DNA from: Nephrocerus scutellatus
Lineage: Eukaryota; Arthropoda; Insecta; Diptera; Pipunculidae
Assembly (NCBI GenBank): GCA_947095585.1
Contig: OX352762.1
Span: 114,048,930 to 114,112,929 of the forward strand
Direction: 5' to 3'
DNA length: 64,000 bases
Part shown: positions 37,416 to 48,860 of the stretch, one piece after another
Numbering within the stretch: position 1 is the stretch's first letter
Layout: the number at the start of each line of letters is the position of its first letter
Made by a program: the position numbers and the translations under genes
The notes under the pieces: generated by a model
Told to the model about the DNA's origin: nothing
What the model saw: the letters and a program-made list of their open reading frames with translations, nothing else
Database searches by the model: none

Positions 37416-38243
37416 AGTGTTACTCGTTGTTTCCACCTCAAATAACAATAATGCTACAATAAAATAATTTGCTTCTTTGCATGGACACGTATACGGACTT
37501 CAAATAATGCTACAATAAATGTGAGCCGAATTGAAGGGAAAATGTCGTAGGATTATTTTAAGCGATTTTCAAGGTCAGCACAAATCAAAATGGCGAAATT
37601 TTAAATTGAAGAGAAGTGTCGCACTGCAAACACCAAGACGGAGGCAGAGACAATTTGGAACATATATATTAGTTGGTGTTATATTTGTTAGCTGTGATCA
37701 AAACCTTCTCTATAGAAAGCCCAACTGTACGCATACTAATGCAGTGAAACAATTCCGTCTGTGTTTGTTGGATGTGAATACAGTGTACACAAAATAAGCA
37801 GACGCATTTTATGAAACGCGTTAACTGTTGGTGGTGCAAAGAGCGAGAAACGTAAAATGTGGTAGTGGGAAACAGAAAAACTTTATATGGATTTTGCTCT
37901 TTTGTTGATTACCATTACATAAACATTTGGGATTTTTTAAGCATGGATCTGTGTATCAGCGAAATAGTTGGGCTTTCAGTTGAGAAAGTTTTGGCTGTGA
38001 TCACTGAAATTATGAACGAACCCACAACTAATGCACCACCAAACAAAATATTTAGAACACATATTACCTTAAGAATCAGATGCAACAAAAACAGATGTTT
38101 TCTCGCATACGATAACATATGTTCTAAATTTATTCTTTGCATTTGCATTTCAGCTATAACTCCATAATTTTACTCTCACAAGCAAATTATTTTATTATTT
38201 TATTGAAGCATTATTGTTTGAGGTGGAAACAACGAGTAACACT
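37416..38243. mobile_element. Candidate non-autonomous TIR element (828 bp)
   Basis: The plus strand from 37416 and the minus strand from 38243 both read AGTGTTACTCGTTGTTTCC then ACCTCAAA. They continue with small indels through ATAATGCTACAATAAAATAA and TTGCTT, about 60 bp of near-identical inverted termini. The left end carries a second internal copy of AATAATGCTACAATAAA at 37505. The interior is AT-rich with no transposase motif on either strand. The flanks (CATCAA and GCTGTT) show no clear target duplication. The superfamily is undetermined. Confidence 0.65.
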
Positions 38244-38584
38244 GCTGTTGACTGTCAAAAATCATACTACTACACACAACATCTACTAACACTACCAACT
38301 TGCGGTTAAGATGTGAGTTTTGCACATTTGCGACCAAAATTCGTACCCAGGTTGGCAAAGAAGGATTTGCTGTATTTGCGAAGGCAAAAGCGCAGCTGGA
38401 CATTTATACAGAGATAATGAATGAGAGTTTATTTCTCATTAGCATCCATGCATATCCTGTAAAAGTTATTATGGCTGTCTGTTAGTCAATGTCCTGTCAT
38501 TATGGCAACGACTCTGGAGATATCTTTCCGTGATCTGGAGATCAACTTTGTTTTTTTTTTTGTTTTTATTATAGGAAGGGCACA
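38244..38584. other. Unassigned; one inverted match to 37165
   Basis: CATTTGCGACCAAAATTCG (38325-38343) is the reverse complement of a stretch at 37168-37190, so the inverted symmetry around the TIR element extends patchily outside it. Nothing else is identifiable. Confidence 0.4.
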
Positions 38585-39035
38585 TATATCGCTCTCGATG
38601 TGGAGCGGTTGGTCAAGTCCTTCCACCTTAGCTGTTAGGTGAGAATATGTTCCCTGACAGAGCCTAATGAATATCATAATTGGATTGGGACGAACCCGCA
38701 CTTACCCGTCTTTCGCCATTAAGTATGCTCATATTGCTATTTCAGTCAAGCCGTCCTCTCTTCGAGAGTAAACCGCAGCCCCTACGTTGCATCCCCAGAA
38801 CGAGCTGGGTCCTCAACCAAAGTTGTCCACGGACCGGTCGACCTTACGGTCTAACCTGTTCCGTTGGCGCAGGCAACTCCTGGGTACCAACGCGACCTTG
38901 GTAAGATCTGACACCAAGGGACTTGGTTCGTTCAGTATGAGTGCCTTTTTGGGAAGGAAAAACCGACACTAGCACACATTGTCCGGAACCTCGAAACCTA
39001 TAACTTCTCACTAGGATACATCACCTTATCCTAGG
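38585..39035 (+). mobile_element. Second copy of the 34307-type repeat
   Basis: CTCAACCAAAGTTGTCCACG (38811), ACCAACGCGACCTTGGTAAG (38887), GACACCAAGGGACTTGG (38911) and AGTATGAGTGCCT (38933) match the minus strand of 34507-34745 in the same order. The left part (38585-38700) has no counterpart in the insertion. There is no recognisable ORF. Confidence 0.55.
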
Positions 39036-39083
39036 CCATCCATCCAGTCATCCATCCATCCATCCATCCATCCAGTCAGTCAG
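39036..39083. repeat. (CATC)n / (CAGT)n microsatellite
   Basis: About nine CATC units interrupted by CAGT, ending with CAGTCAGTCAG. It follows directly on the repeat ending near 39035. Confidence 0.85.
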
Positions 39084-39219
39084 TTTTGTAACGACTAGCG
39101 AACTAAATACGATAAGCTCCACCAATTAAAAAATATCTAAGTACTAGTAGCCCATTCAGGGTCACTAAGTACAAAGACATTGCCCCTAATGAGCATACTC
39201 TAAGTACCCGCGGTCCTTA

Positions 39220-39560
39220 TTAATCTCCCGTACGTCTGCTTTCTCATTGCTTGTCAATGTCGCTGTGCCCCGGCACCCATACTCGGGTTAAGTCTATGCT
39301 TTGGCTTATCAATACCAGTTCACCTTGACATTGCCTGCAAGTTTCGAATTGTTTGTCGCAATAATAGCTTTGATTGCAGATTGGCTGTCTACGTATATGC
39401 CAACCCTTCCAGCTATTGCAGTACTGTGAGCTAGGGTCCTACATGTCTCCCTAATCGCTAGAATTTCCGCCTGAAAGATGCAAGCAGAATCAGGTAGCTA
39501 TTAGTACCTTGAAAGACTGAGCATTTCTGGGAATACTCCAACACCATCTCTCATCTTATA
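39220..39560 (-). mobile_element. LOA-like LINE, RNase H fragment
   Basis: The minus strand reads DSACIFQAEILAIRETCR, then VGIYVDSQSAIKAII (catalytic Asp of the DSQ motif) and, after a stop, RVWVPGHSDID. These are three consecutive RNase H blocks. Unlike the copy at 30290, the WVPGH motif is preserved. It is isolated; RT is not found next to it. Confidence 0.8.
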
Positions 39561-40544
39561 TTTTGGGTAGAAAAAAATTAAATGCTAGTATTAAGCAGCC
39601 TGGAAAGTGGCTTTATACTAGGAAGTCGAGAGTTTCGTAACTTGTGGTTGTCAATTCTCCGTTGGGTTTATTGACTGACCCCAGTGGAATTGTGTGGTCA
39701 AGGGAGAGAGCCTTGTGAAGTCGACATGCTGTTGGGAGTTGATCGATGCTTTCACAAAATTCTCTCCAGCTATTACGTATACATTTTTATGCATAACTTT
39801 TTTGGAAACATAAAAATTGTCCGTAAAAACATTTCACTTAAAAATTATCTTCTTACAATCTAAACGTCTAAGCACTCAACTACGCATTTTGTATCTATTT
39901 GCCCGTTCATGTTCTACATTCCCCTGCAGAATAAGCAGAGAATTGAAAAATCTCATCTGTTGATTAGAAAAATCCGCTTGTTTGGGAATAACAAAGCGGT
40001 GTGGTACTACGATATTCCGCCTCAAGGAAATAAAAAGAAATGTGTACTCGTATATGTATTCCAAATTGTTTTCTGCAATAATTGTTATTGCAGCAAACTC
40101 GTGTCAAATGGCGCGTATGGGGTGCAGTGAACCCTTGGAGCATCGTATATAAAACGATACGTAGCTTCAAAACCTCCTACAAATTGGCTACTAATAATGA
40201 TACCAGAGTGTCAGCGAAAATTTATATTTATATGTATTTGTATATACGAGTATATATATTTTAGCCTAAGGCACTAAAAGATTGTTTCAGTTGCATTACG
40301 CAGTGCAATGACTTTCATAACAATAAGCGCACAATAAGTTCTGTTGTCTGAGTGTCATCTCCTGGCAAAGTGTTAATATATCAAAGTTTGATCCCTTTAA
40401 GCATTTCTTACTGGTATTATAAATATGAGTATGGGTATTATCTGTTTGTTTCCACAGATTATGGCTTTTGCTATTGCTGTTGTAGTACAGTAGCATATTG
40501 TTGTTGTAGAAATGAACCTCTTATTTAAATACAAAGTTTTTTAT
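39561..40544. other. No recognisable gene
   Basis: AT-rich; overlapping short open stretches on both strands at 39876-40264 show no motif. Confidence 0.5.
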
Positions 40545-40715
40545 GAGAAAATATAAAAATATACGGACCAAGTATCGGTATAACTGGAATGCGGCAGTTA
40601 TAGGTGATCATTTAAAATATTAATTAGAGAAAATATAAAAATATACGGACCAAGTAGTCATGTATCGGTATAACTGGAATGCGGCAGTTATAGGTGATCA
40701 TTTAAAATAGTTATT
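40545..40715. repeat. 82/89-bp tandem duplication with embedded hairpin
   Basis: Unit 1 (40545-40626) and unit 2 (40627-about 40715) are nearly identical. Unit 2 has an 8-bp insertion (GTCATGTA) after ACCAAGTA. Each unit contains TATAACTG, eight bases, then CAGTTATA, a perfect 8-bp inverted repeat. The near identity implies a recent duplication. It lies about 700 bp upstream of the receptor ectodomain exon. Confidence 0.9.
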
Positions 40716-41379
40716 AATTAGATGCCTAAAAGTTTTTAATTGTTGCATAAAGCCATACAGCTGCAAATAAAGAAATGAAATATGGATGAAACATATAATG
40801 AGCTGAATGGGAAGTACTTATACAGAAGTAAAACTATATTCTCGTTTTAACTATATAGTTGTTTTAAATCATTTAATCAATTACCCAATTTTAATTTATA
40901 GTATAATGGTTAGTAAGAAAATAAATAAGACACTTACAACCATAAATAAATAATGAATCTCTAAAGGTAGCTACTATAATTATCGCATTGTGTTCAGTGC
41001 AACTATGAGATCCATCTGCATCTGCAATACATAAATCAGTATATGAACTTTCGAAAGAATAACTTAACGTAACAGGGCTGTATAATTTCAATTCTTAACT
41101 GAACTCGAAATCTTTGACAATGCGTTTAAGGAAGCTGTCTTTTTTGTTTACAGTTGAATCCAACCAAGATCTACGTTTCGCATTCAACTCTATACTTGTA
41201 TTGATAATCACAGTGCATGCTATCACCAATTTATTTGCAATTAGGAATTTAATTGCAACATTCCTGGCGTTTAATAAATCCCTTGCGCGAAATAATTTTA
41301 AATTGAAATTCCAATCTATTATTAATTCGCACAGATCTGATACTGATTGAATTTAAACGTTTTGCTTTGTCCTTTGCAG
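40716..41379. other. AT-rich sequence upstream of the receptor exon
   Basis: Ends in a pyrimidine-rich tract (TTTTGCTTTGTCCTTTGCAG) that serves as the splice acceptor at 41378-41379. A start codon at 41114-41122 opens a 78-codon frame without signal-peptide character; I do not treat it as an exon. Confidence 0.5.
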
Positions 41380-41650
41380 GGGCTAACAATCGACGGAAAT
41401 ACACTTTACGGTAGCGACAATGATCTTATGAACGAATCGCACTACCACCATCATCTTGACGAAATCAATCAAAGTGTCGAAGTGCAATGTATTGTCCAGG
41501 AACATATTGACACAATAACCTATGGGAATACCACAGAATATTGCTTAACACAATTCGATACGATACTTTGCTGGCCTCGGACGTTAAGGGCGACTCTAGC
41601 CGTTCTGCCATGTCTGGATGAGTTTCAAGGAATCCAATATGATAGTTCAC
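41380..41650 (+). CDS. Diuretic hormone 44 receptor-like class B GPCR, ectodomain exon
   Basis: The product is a secretin-family (class B) G-protein-coupled receptor of the insect DH44/CRF-receptor type, a plasma-membrane receptor for a diuretic neuropeptide that normally signals through cAMP. This exon encodes the first four of six hormone-receptor-domain cysteines, in VQC, EYC, ILCWP and LPC, with the family signatures LCWPRT and EFQGIQYDSS. N-glycosylation sequons include NES, NQS and NTT. The acceptor is TTTGCAG|GGG; the donor C|GTAAGT is phase 1. Joining to 46115 recreates YDSSQNATRYC, the family's standard junction. The first Met in frame is at 41428; either it starts the protein or a 5' coding exon lies upstream. 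Whether it is the R1 or R2 paralogue cannot be settled here. Confidence 0.9.
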
Positions 41651-43074
41651 GTAAGTATTGAAAAAAAAATTTAGTGGCTTTAGCAACGCATGTGTGCTTA
41701 GGAGAAATTTGTCTTCAATTTTGTCGTATAAAGTGTTCGTCACAATTTTATGCCGCCACAGAACTAAGGGAATTTCAACAGGGAACTCCTGTGAGAAATA
41801 GACTTCTATCGTCTAATGCAATATTCCATAATACAATATACGCATATACTATAAGTATGTGACCTACAATAATGGATTTTACATCCATCCACTCGTAACC
41901 AACACAACGACATAGGTTTCCTGGCCACAAAAATGAACTCGACTATCCGCCCATTTGGATCCTTGAAAGTTTACTTAACTTTACCACAAGTGCAGTTCTG
42001 GCTCTTCATCGGAGCACAATAATAAATAACTCACTCGTCCTTTGTTTGACCAGACAAAGCAAACAATATCCGAGGTACTACTGAGCATGTAGTTCTTTGA
42101 GCAACTCACTGCAGTGGCCAGATAGTGCAGCACATTGAATGCAACCATTTTTAAAGTTTCCCTTCATCGTAACATCAATTGGTTTTAAAGACATTTTACT
42201 TTACGACTAGCCCCCTGTTGTCTACCTCTTATTTTGTCATTATACAGGGTCATTTAGCAATCATAACAGCATAATCCCGCTCGCTTCTCCCAGTTTATCT
42301 TGCATACCTTTTAGTGAATTAGTGTGTCCATGTGGCTAATGTCTGATATGTAGAGATCTGCCGAACTTAACTACTCTGTGTTTTTTCTGGGAAAAGTGAG
42401 TTTTATGTTTCACAAAATTTCTTTTTGGAAAGTGCCCTAAAATCCATCATCATCCTAAGTTCCATATAACGAGTAATAAAAACGGAGAGTCTTCCCTCGT
42501 TGGGGGTTTGATGGAGCGAAAATGCAATGAAAACGATTTTAAAACTGCTGAAGCGGAAAATAAAATCGCATCGTTTCGCAATCTCACGCAGAAGGCATCA
42601 CCGTTAAAACATTCTTAGGGGCAGTCAGAGTAGAAGAACTAATACAAGCAATCAGAGACTTGATTTCGATTAAATCTCAATATGCTTTACGATTAACTTG
42701 AACAATAAGCTGCGAAGGGTAGACTTTCCATTACGTAAAGTAAATCAGTCATATTATTAACATTTTGTGCGTCTTAAAGGCTTTTATTTTAAATCTGTTG
42801 GTAAATTTAAAAATCAATTTCTGAGCGGTTTACTAATTTGAGTTAAATACACGCATGTCCTCGTAACTTTATTACTTAGCTTAGTTTTATTTTACCAAAT
42901 AAGTTTTTAATTACATTATCGTAATCGTTAACTGTTAAGAGGATATTTCTCAGTTTGAAAGTTTCCTATATACATTTCTGTTTTCCGTTGACTTTTAAAC
43001 TTATAAAAAGTTTATAACTCAATTAAACTGTAAATAGAAATAGCTGTCTTCTGTCGTCTAAGCGAATCCTGAAT
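41651..43074. other. Receptor intron, left part: nothing recognised
   Basis: First 1.4 kb of a 4464-bp intron, AT-rich, without identifiable elements. Confidence 0.5.
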
Positions 43075-43850
43075 CCCATGCCATTATCCATGAATGGCAC
43101 TTGCATCGAGGAAACTGAAAATCTCGCAATTTTTGGTATGTGCGTTAACGACAAGCTTCGTTGGAATGACCACATCTTTACCGTCGCCAAAAATGCTACG
43201 AACTGTTTAGGTTTTCTAGCCCGGTGCAAGAAATATTTCACTCCCTCTGATCTGGCTGCTATATACAAGGCTTTTATTCGGCCTAAACTTGAGTTACCTT
43301 GTGACCTAGATCTGGTACGCCTAAAACTACTTTGCATCAGCTAGATAGAATTCAAAACCGCACGATAAAACTTATCGGTGACGCAAAGATAGCGAAATCA
43401 ATAGATTCGCTTGAACTCCGTAGGAACGTTTCCTGCTTGTCACTGTTTTATCGCTTTTTCTACCAGCGGTGCTCAAGAGATATAGCCAGCTGCATGCCAC
43501 ATCTCTTTGAATTCAACCGCAATACTCGTGGCGCTCTAAATGCTCATCAGCTTACCCTCAAGCCCATCTTCGGACGAACAGTTAAATTCAGGGATTCGTT
43601 CTTCAGCCGTACACCACGTATGTGGAATTCTCTGCCAAGCTCTGTCTTCCCACATCACTATGATCCACAGGCATTCAAAACACAAGCTCATAGACATCTC
43701 CTCATTTCTCCTCCAATTTCTTAACGCCCACGTTGTGCCACCCCAGATTACATGCCGCTTGCACCACTTGGGTCTTAAAAGTGTCTTATACAGCCGTCTA
43801 CAGGATGGTAGCCGTCATTGCCGTAGTGACTGTTTGAGTAAAAGGTATTG
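43075..43850 (+). mobile_element. LINE family L, C-terminal third, in the receptor intron
   Basis: A well-preserved frame: MNGTCIEETENLAIFGMCVN, then KLRWNDHIFTVAKNAT and FTPSDLAAIYKAFIRPKLE, and, after one short break near 43340, LDRIQNRTIKLIGD, SCLSLFYRFFYQRCSRD and RMWNSLPSSVFPHHYDPQ. It ends with TAACGCCCACGTTGTGCC near 43722 and the 3' untranslated part. This is the conserved C-terminus after RT. Only one frameshift makes it one of the younger copies of the family here. Confidence 0.85.
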
Positions 43851-44294
43851 AAAGCGTGTTATTTCTCAACAAAGTCTACTTTAAGCTCGACACATTTAGT
43901 CCACTGCTTTCCTCTTTTTTTATTCCTTCCAAATAAAAGGTTTTCTCGAGGCCTTCAAAACTGGCATTTGTTTCAGTGATTACCTCTTCGTTAGATCTTA
44001 ATCTTTAACCGCCCAGCCATTTCTTCAGTTTTGGAAACAGAAACTAGTCGCAGGGGGCTAAATCTGAAAAATATTCGCCATGATGACTACACCCGTCGCG
44101 TCTGCCGCCGTGCATTGTCTTGATGTAACAGTACATTTTTCATCGCCAAATTTTTGCTTCAAATCAATATCGAATGTGTCCAAAAGCTCTGAACAATATG
44201 CGCCGGTTACCCTTTTCAAGGTAATCGAAGTGAATTACAACGCGCGTGCATGACCATCTTGTTGGCCGATCAAAAGATTTGTATCTCTTTTACA

Positions 44295-44700
44295 TTAATC
44301 ATCATCATTTTTTGGTTTTGGTCGTGACGCAAAGGACTTTCCAAGCCAGATCTTTTGCTAGGTGTCCTATGCTCACCAGAACGTGCCGAGATTAGTTCTC
44401 TTCAATGTGGAGTAACTCAAATCGTCCTGACTAGCATATGAGGCCAAAATTTATCCGTAAGACTTTCCTCGCGAACATACCTACGAGTACAGATTGCTGT
44501 TAGCTAAGCATCTAAGTCCAAATACGTATTCGGACGAATGCATAAAACCTCAGTCTTACATACAAACAGACAGACTATAGTGGGATTTGTTGGCTTTAAA
44601 CCACCGTTTTGGTTCAATGGTTCAATATCAGCTGCTACAATAAACCCGGGATAGTTGAAGGATTGTATCACTTGCGCTTCTATACCTAAATTGAGGATCC
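44295..44700 (-). mobile_element. LINE family A fragment in the receptor intron
   Basis: Collinear with 26930-27420: GACGCAAAGGACTTTCCAAG, TAGGTGTCCT, GATTAGTTCTCTTCA, then GTTGGCTTTAAACC and GGGATAGTTGAAGGATTG. It is strongly diverged and has no open frame. Confidence 0.7.
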
Positions 44701-44839
44701 AATGTTGCTTTGCTTTGCTCCCATTTATGTGTTGCCCTAGATTACCTGCAGCCTGCTCCTTCTAAATGACAGCTTCTTGACGTCAAAATGTTTGCGTAGG
44801 TGAGTATATGGATGCACTATAGCTCGTTATAGATGTGTA

Positions 44840-45580
44840 ATGGGCTTGATAGTCATTTTATTTTTATTAATACCCTAGCCCATATGCCAGACACTGCGAT
44901 CTAAAAGATCTATTGTATCTTGGGGTGTCCCTAATAAACGATAGTAAATCCTTAGTGGCAGAATTTCTCAACTTATATCGAAAAGTTCCTTCTGTCTTCT
45001 TGACAAGATAGTGTAGGGCACCTTTTGTGCTTTTGCCTTTACTCTACGCAAACTGACTTGAGTGCAGAGGGATAGACAATTCTAACCAGTCTCTAATATG
45101 AACATCACTGAGTCTCTCCATGGTTTTGAGGACGAATGATGTTAGAATTATAGGTCTGTATTATTTAGACGGCTCACTAGACCTATTGCCTGGTATGGGG
45201 ATCAATATCACATTTACCTGTATCCAGATAGTAGGAATGTACCCCCAAGTTGTAGCTGGCTCTAAATAAAGCAATCATACCCAGTAGGATAAGATCGATT
45301 ACCTTCTGTAGAAGCGCTGGAAAGATCCAATCACCGACGGTAGCTTTGAAAGTTTTAAAAGAGCCTACTGCCCATTTAACTGTAACCGGACTGAAGATGT
45401 TATCGGATAAACTATTTACCTATTTACTATATAGTAGTTCAGACCATTTGGTCAGATGCTTTCGGGTACGTGTATGGTGCACGAGTAGACGAACCTGTGA
45501 AATGAACTTGGAGTAGGGTTCTGATTGTATCCTCAGGGTCCAACGTGTAGATGCCATCGGCCTTTTTTAATAAACCTACA
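44840..45580 (-). mobile_element. LOA-like LINE, RT N-terminal part, in the receptor intron
   Basis: The minus strand reads GYIPTIWIQVNVILIPIPG near 45200-45245, YRPIILTSFVLKTMERLSD at about 45100-45160, then HIRDWLELSIPLHSSQFA. These are consecutive RT blocks of the LOA/R1 type (RPISLTSFLLKT-like). It breaks off before the catalytic boxes. Confidence 0.75.
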
Positions 45581-46114
45581 CAGATTGTCTGATCTTGAAC
45601 TTATGCTTTGTGGATTCGTGCCGCTACTGGCATTTCGATAATGTTTTCACGGCTTTACCTCCATGTGGCTTGATAGTCATATGTGTCCACCTTGCAATAC
45701 ATAAATGTTTTAAATGTTTTGCTTCAATGATTATTCAATATTCATTTCCATTAAAGTATTTTATAAATTTGAAAACATTGATGAGAAGAAATAACCTTGT
45801 GTCGTGTATTTCTTTGAATGTCTTAGCCAGCATCAGGGGGAACGAGGAACTTCTAGTGCTTTTTTTAAAACACTTTTACAATGTCCCAATTGCATTTCTT
45901 GTCACACTTAATTCCCATGGAAACTACTTAACAAATTAATTAGAATTCAATTGCATCCTATTGTTTTAAGTTTTAACAATTAACAAGAGTTTGGATTTTG
46001 TTAAAAAGACTTCTGAATGTGTCTGCAAATAATATTGCCAAGCTAACTTCCTACCATGTAATTTTAAACTTCCAAATAACTTGCTATCCTTCAATTTACT
46101 TCATTTAATTTCAG
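45581..46114. other. Intron remainder before the TM1 exon
   Basis: A 114-codon plus-strand open stretch (45595-45939) has no recognisable motif. The segment ends in a T-rich tract and the acceptor TTTCAG at 46109-46114. Confidence 0.5.
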
Positions 46115-46313
46115 AGAATGCAACACGCTATTGCTACGCTAATGGCACATGGGAGAAGTATACAAACTACAATTCGTGTCTGCATTTGCCAGCGCCATCA
46201 ACGGTTTCAGAATTCGAGCCAATCGTTGAGTTGCCAACCATCATCTACTACATAGGATACACAATAAGTTTTGTGTCACTAACACTGGCGATCATAGTTT
46301 TCATCTACTTCAA
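46115..46313 (+). CDS. DH44 receptor-like GPCR, exon with ectodomain end and TM1
   Basis: Encodes NATRYCYANGTWEKYTNYNS and CLHL, holding cysteines five and six of the hormone-receptor domain and two N-glycosylation sequons (NAT, NGT). This is followed by VELPTIIYYIGYTISFVSLT and the rest of a ~24-residue hydrophobic helix (TM1) ending IVFIYFK. The acceptor is TTTCAG|AG and the donor AA|GTAAGT, phase 2. The AA joins A from the next exon to give Lys, producing FKELRCLRN, the TM1-TM2 loop typical of DH44 receptors. Confidence 0.92.
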
Positions 46314-47257
46314 GTAAGTTCCCTAAAGTACTCGTACATCTGCGAGTAGAGCACAAATTAGTTGATATTCCTATAGGAATATAGACAAGAGCGTATTGCC
46401 AGCAGGCATCGACGAATGTAAGACAGATAATCTTTGCGATGCTGTTAAAGTTTATCTTCAATTACATTCTGTCCTGCTCACTGAAATTTTTGATTTAAAA
46501 GGTAAACTATTGCCATGTTACGAGTATATTGGCTAAAAGCTTCTGATGTGAGCACTCGGACTCTTTATTGAGTTGCTTTACGGTTTGATGGATGAAATGA
46601 AAATAATTGTGTTTTATCTGCAAGATTTTCCAGAGTGCACCTGTGATAAGTCATTTGTCAGATATGTTGTCGAAATTAGCTTTAAGGTCCTGTAAACTCT
46701 ACTGTTCGAAAGTTAATTAAGAACATTTTACATCTGATGCATAATAACGAGTGGGGAATTGTTACGTAAGCCACTGGAACGAAATTAATTCTAAAGGCTT
46801 TGCGGTTTAGTTGGGTGGGGATATGGTCTGTGGCTACAATCGTGTGTGTGTTATATTAGTTAGTGTATCAAATCATTTGGAACTAAGCTGTAGAAAGGCA
46901 CGTAAACGATAAATGCCGCAGATGCAGATTGGTCTTAGAATGAAATTTTAATTTTTGATTTGGAACTAAAATGCAAAATATAATAAAGGGATATGTTTAC
47001 AAAATGGCAGTAGACCCAAAACTTAAGTTATGTTGCATACAGAAAAGACAAATCGGTATTCTGCTTACCACTTGCTTCAATTCCGCAGAAATTATCCATA
47101 AGGTACTCGTGCGAAAAATAGTTATTATTATTCAACGCAGACTACCAAAAGGATTCACACAATATCATGGATCAGAATGCAACGGCCTACAGAAGGATAA
47201 TTGTGCGTCATTTCGTGGATAAATAAAGATTCTCTGTATTCATAATTAATTTTATAA
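46314..47257. other. Receptor intron (6504 bp), left part
   Basis: AT-rich, nothing recognised. The open stretch 46971-47222 (plus) lacks motifs. Confidence 0.45.
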
Positions 47258-47394
47258 AGGGGTTCGGACCCTTATAATGCTCGGCTATATTCTTGTTTGT
47301 CCAAAAATATACATGCGCAGCACAAATGGTCGCGAGAAGTTAGGCCTTGGACCGCAATGGTCTGTCGCGCCGAATATTATTATTATTATTATTA
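47258..47394 (+). repeat. Probable SINE/LINE 3' end with (ATT)n tail
   Basis: The sequence ends GCGCCGAAT then (ATT)n at 47373-47394. The same CCGAATATTATTATTAT terminus closes the adjacent SINE at 47604, so the two are likely related tails. Confidence 0.5.
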
Positions 47395-47395
47395 T

Positions 47396-47622
47396 GGGCC
47401 CGTGGCTCAGTGGGAAAGCGCGTGGCTACTGAGCAGGTGTCCGTGGTTCGAATACCAGTAACACCAAAAGCATTTTTCACGGTGTCCCACCTCTCTTGAA
47501 TGGGTGAAAATCGTTCCGAGAGTAATAACTTGTCAAGGAAAGCTTCTCAATTCGCCGTTCGGATCCGGCCTTAAATTGTAGGTCCCTTCCACGGTTTTTC
47601 GCACCGAATATTATTATTATAT
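47396..47622 (+). mobile_element. tRNA-derived SINE in the receptor intron
   Basis: The head, GGGCCCGTGGCTCAGTGGG then AAAGCGCG, contains an A-box-like TGGCTCAGTGG, and GTGGTTCGAATACC 40 nt later is a B box, as in a Pol III tRNA promoter. The body carries AATTCGCCGTTCGGATCCGG and AAATTGTAGGTCCCTTCCAC, blocks I associate with insect SINE/LINE 3' regions. It ends CCGAATATTATTATTAT. Both flanks share CCGAATATTATTATTAT, acting either as a target duplication or as tandem tails. Confidence 0.7.
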
Positions 47623-47639
47623 GCTTGGCACAGCGTTGG

Positions 47640-48860
47640 TGTAAGTTAATGCTTTATATGCCTGTTGATCACAGCGATGTGGAAAGACAGAGCTAGGAAG
47701 AGTATTCCAAAAACATGTTGTACGGCTGAAGAACGAATCCCTCAAATAACTGTACGTCCGAAGACGGGCTTGAGGTAAAATTATGAGCATTTAGAGTGCG
47801 ACGATTATTGCGGTTAAATTCAAGGATAGGTGGCGTGCAACTGGCTAATTCTCTTGAGCGCCTTTGATGGAAGAAGCGGTAAAACAGTGACAAGCAGCAA
47901 ACGTTCCTGAGGCAAGGTAGTTTAAGGCGCACCAGACCAGATATGACAATTTTACTCAAGTTTAGGGCGAATAAAAGCCGTAAAAATATAGTAGTCAGAT
48001 CAAAGGAAGTGAAATATTTCTTGCAGCAGTTTAGAAAACCGAAATATATCGTAGCATTTTTGGCGAAGGTGAACATGTGGTCATTCAAACGAAGCTTGTC
48101 GCTTATGCACATACCGAGAATTGCGAGTTTTTCAGTTTCCTCGATGTAAGTGCCATTTATGTATAATAGCATTGGATTTAATATTTGCTTAGACGACAGG
48201 AGACAACATTGGGTTTTGGAAGCGTTAAATTTTACTCGATTGTCTTATTGTCCACATGAGATGAGCTTATAGTACTGTCGTCAGTGAAAGAATGAATTGG
48301 ATTGGAAGTGATGGACAAGAGATCATTAATAAAAATGAGAATGAGTGTCGGGGACAAAGCAGACCCCTGAGTAACGCCCGCATTTATGTGATGTACTTTA
48401 GTCTTAAAACCGTCCAATACAACTTGAATTGAGTGGTCCAAAAGATCGCTTCTAATCCAATGAAGTAGTTATTCATCGATTCCATAAGCACGCATTTTAG
48501 ACAAAAGGGTTTGATGCCAGACTCTGTCAAATGTCTTAGAAATATCTAGTGCAACAGCTTTGCATTCACCAAATTGATGTTAAGACCGGTTCCACTGTTC
48601 GGTAAGATATACCATCAAATCACCAGTATCATTAGTTTCCCACGAAATCCGTACTGCCGGTCACTAAGGATTTTGTTAATTTCAAAATATTACATGAGCT
48701 GAAAATTGATCAGCGTTTCAACGACCCTGGAAAGAATGGATATTAGTGCTAGTGACCGGTACTCAGAAGGAGACGACGGCTCACCTTTTTTGGGAATGGG
48801 CTGGACAAAGGCTGTTTTTCAACTTCTCTGGAAGATCCCAGGAGAATAGTAATAGTAGTA
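47640..48860 (-). mobile_element. LINE family L copy, RT to C-terminus, in the receptor intron
   Basis: On the minus strand: RT at 48441-48232 with QVVLDGFKTKVHHINAGVTQ, GSALSPTLILIFINDLL and HSFTDDSTISSS (FTDD in place of FADD). From 48172 the C-terminal region NGTYIEETEKLAILGMCISD, LRLNDHMFTFAKNAT and SCLSLFYRFFHQRRSRE parallels 43081-43500. Towards 48860 the fingers region (PKKGEP-like, RYGFRGK-like) is frameshifted. The changed catalytic box and stops show it is dead. Confidence 0.85.

Noticed and set aside
41114..41350. 78-codon frame just upstream of the ectodomain exon, considered as the receptor's first exon
   Set aside because: No signal-peptide layout, and no consensus donor joining it to 41380 in frame was evident.
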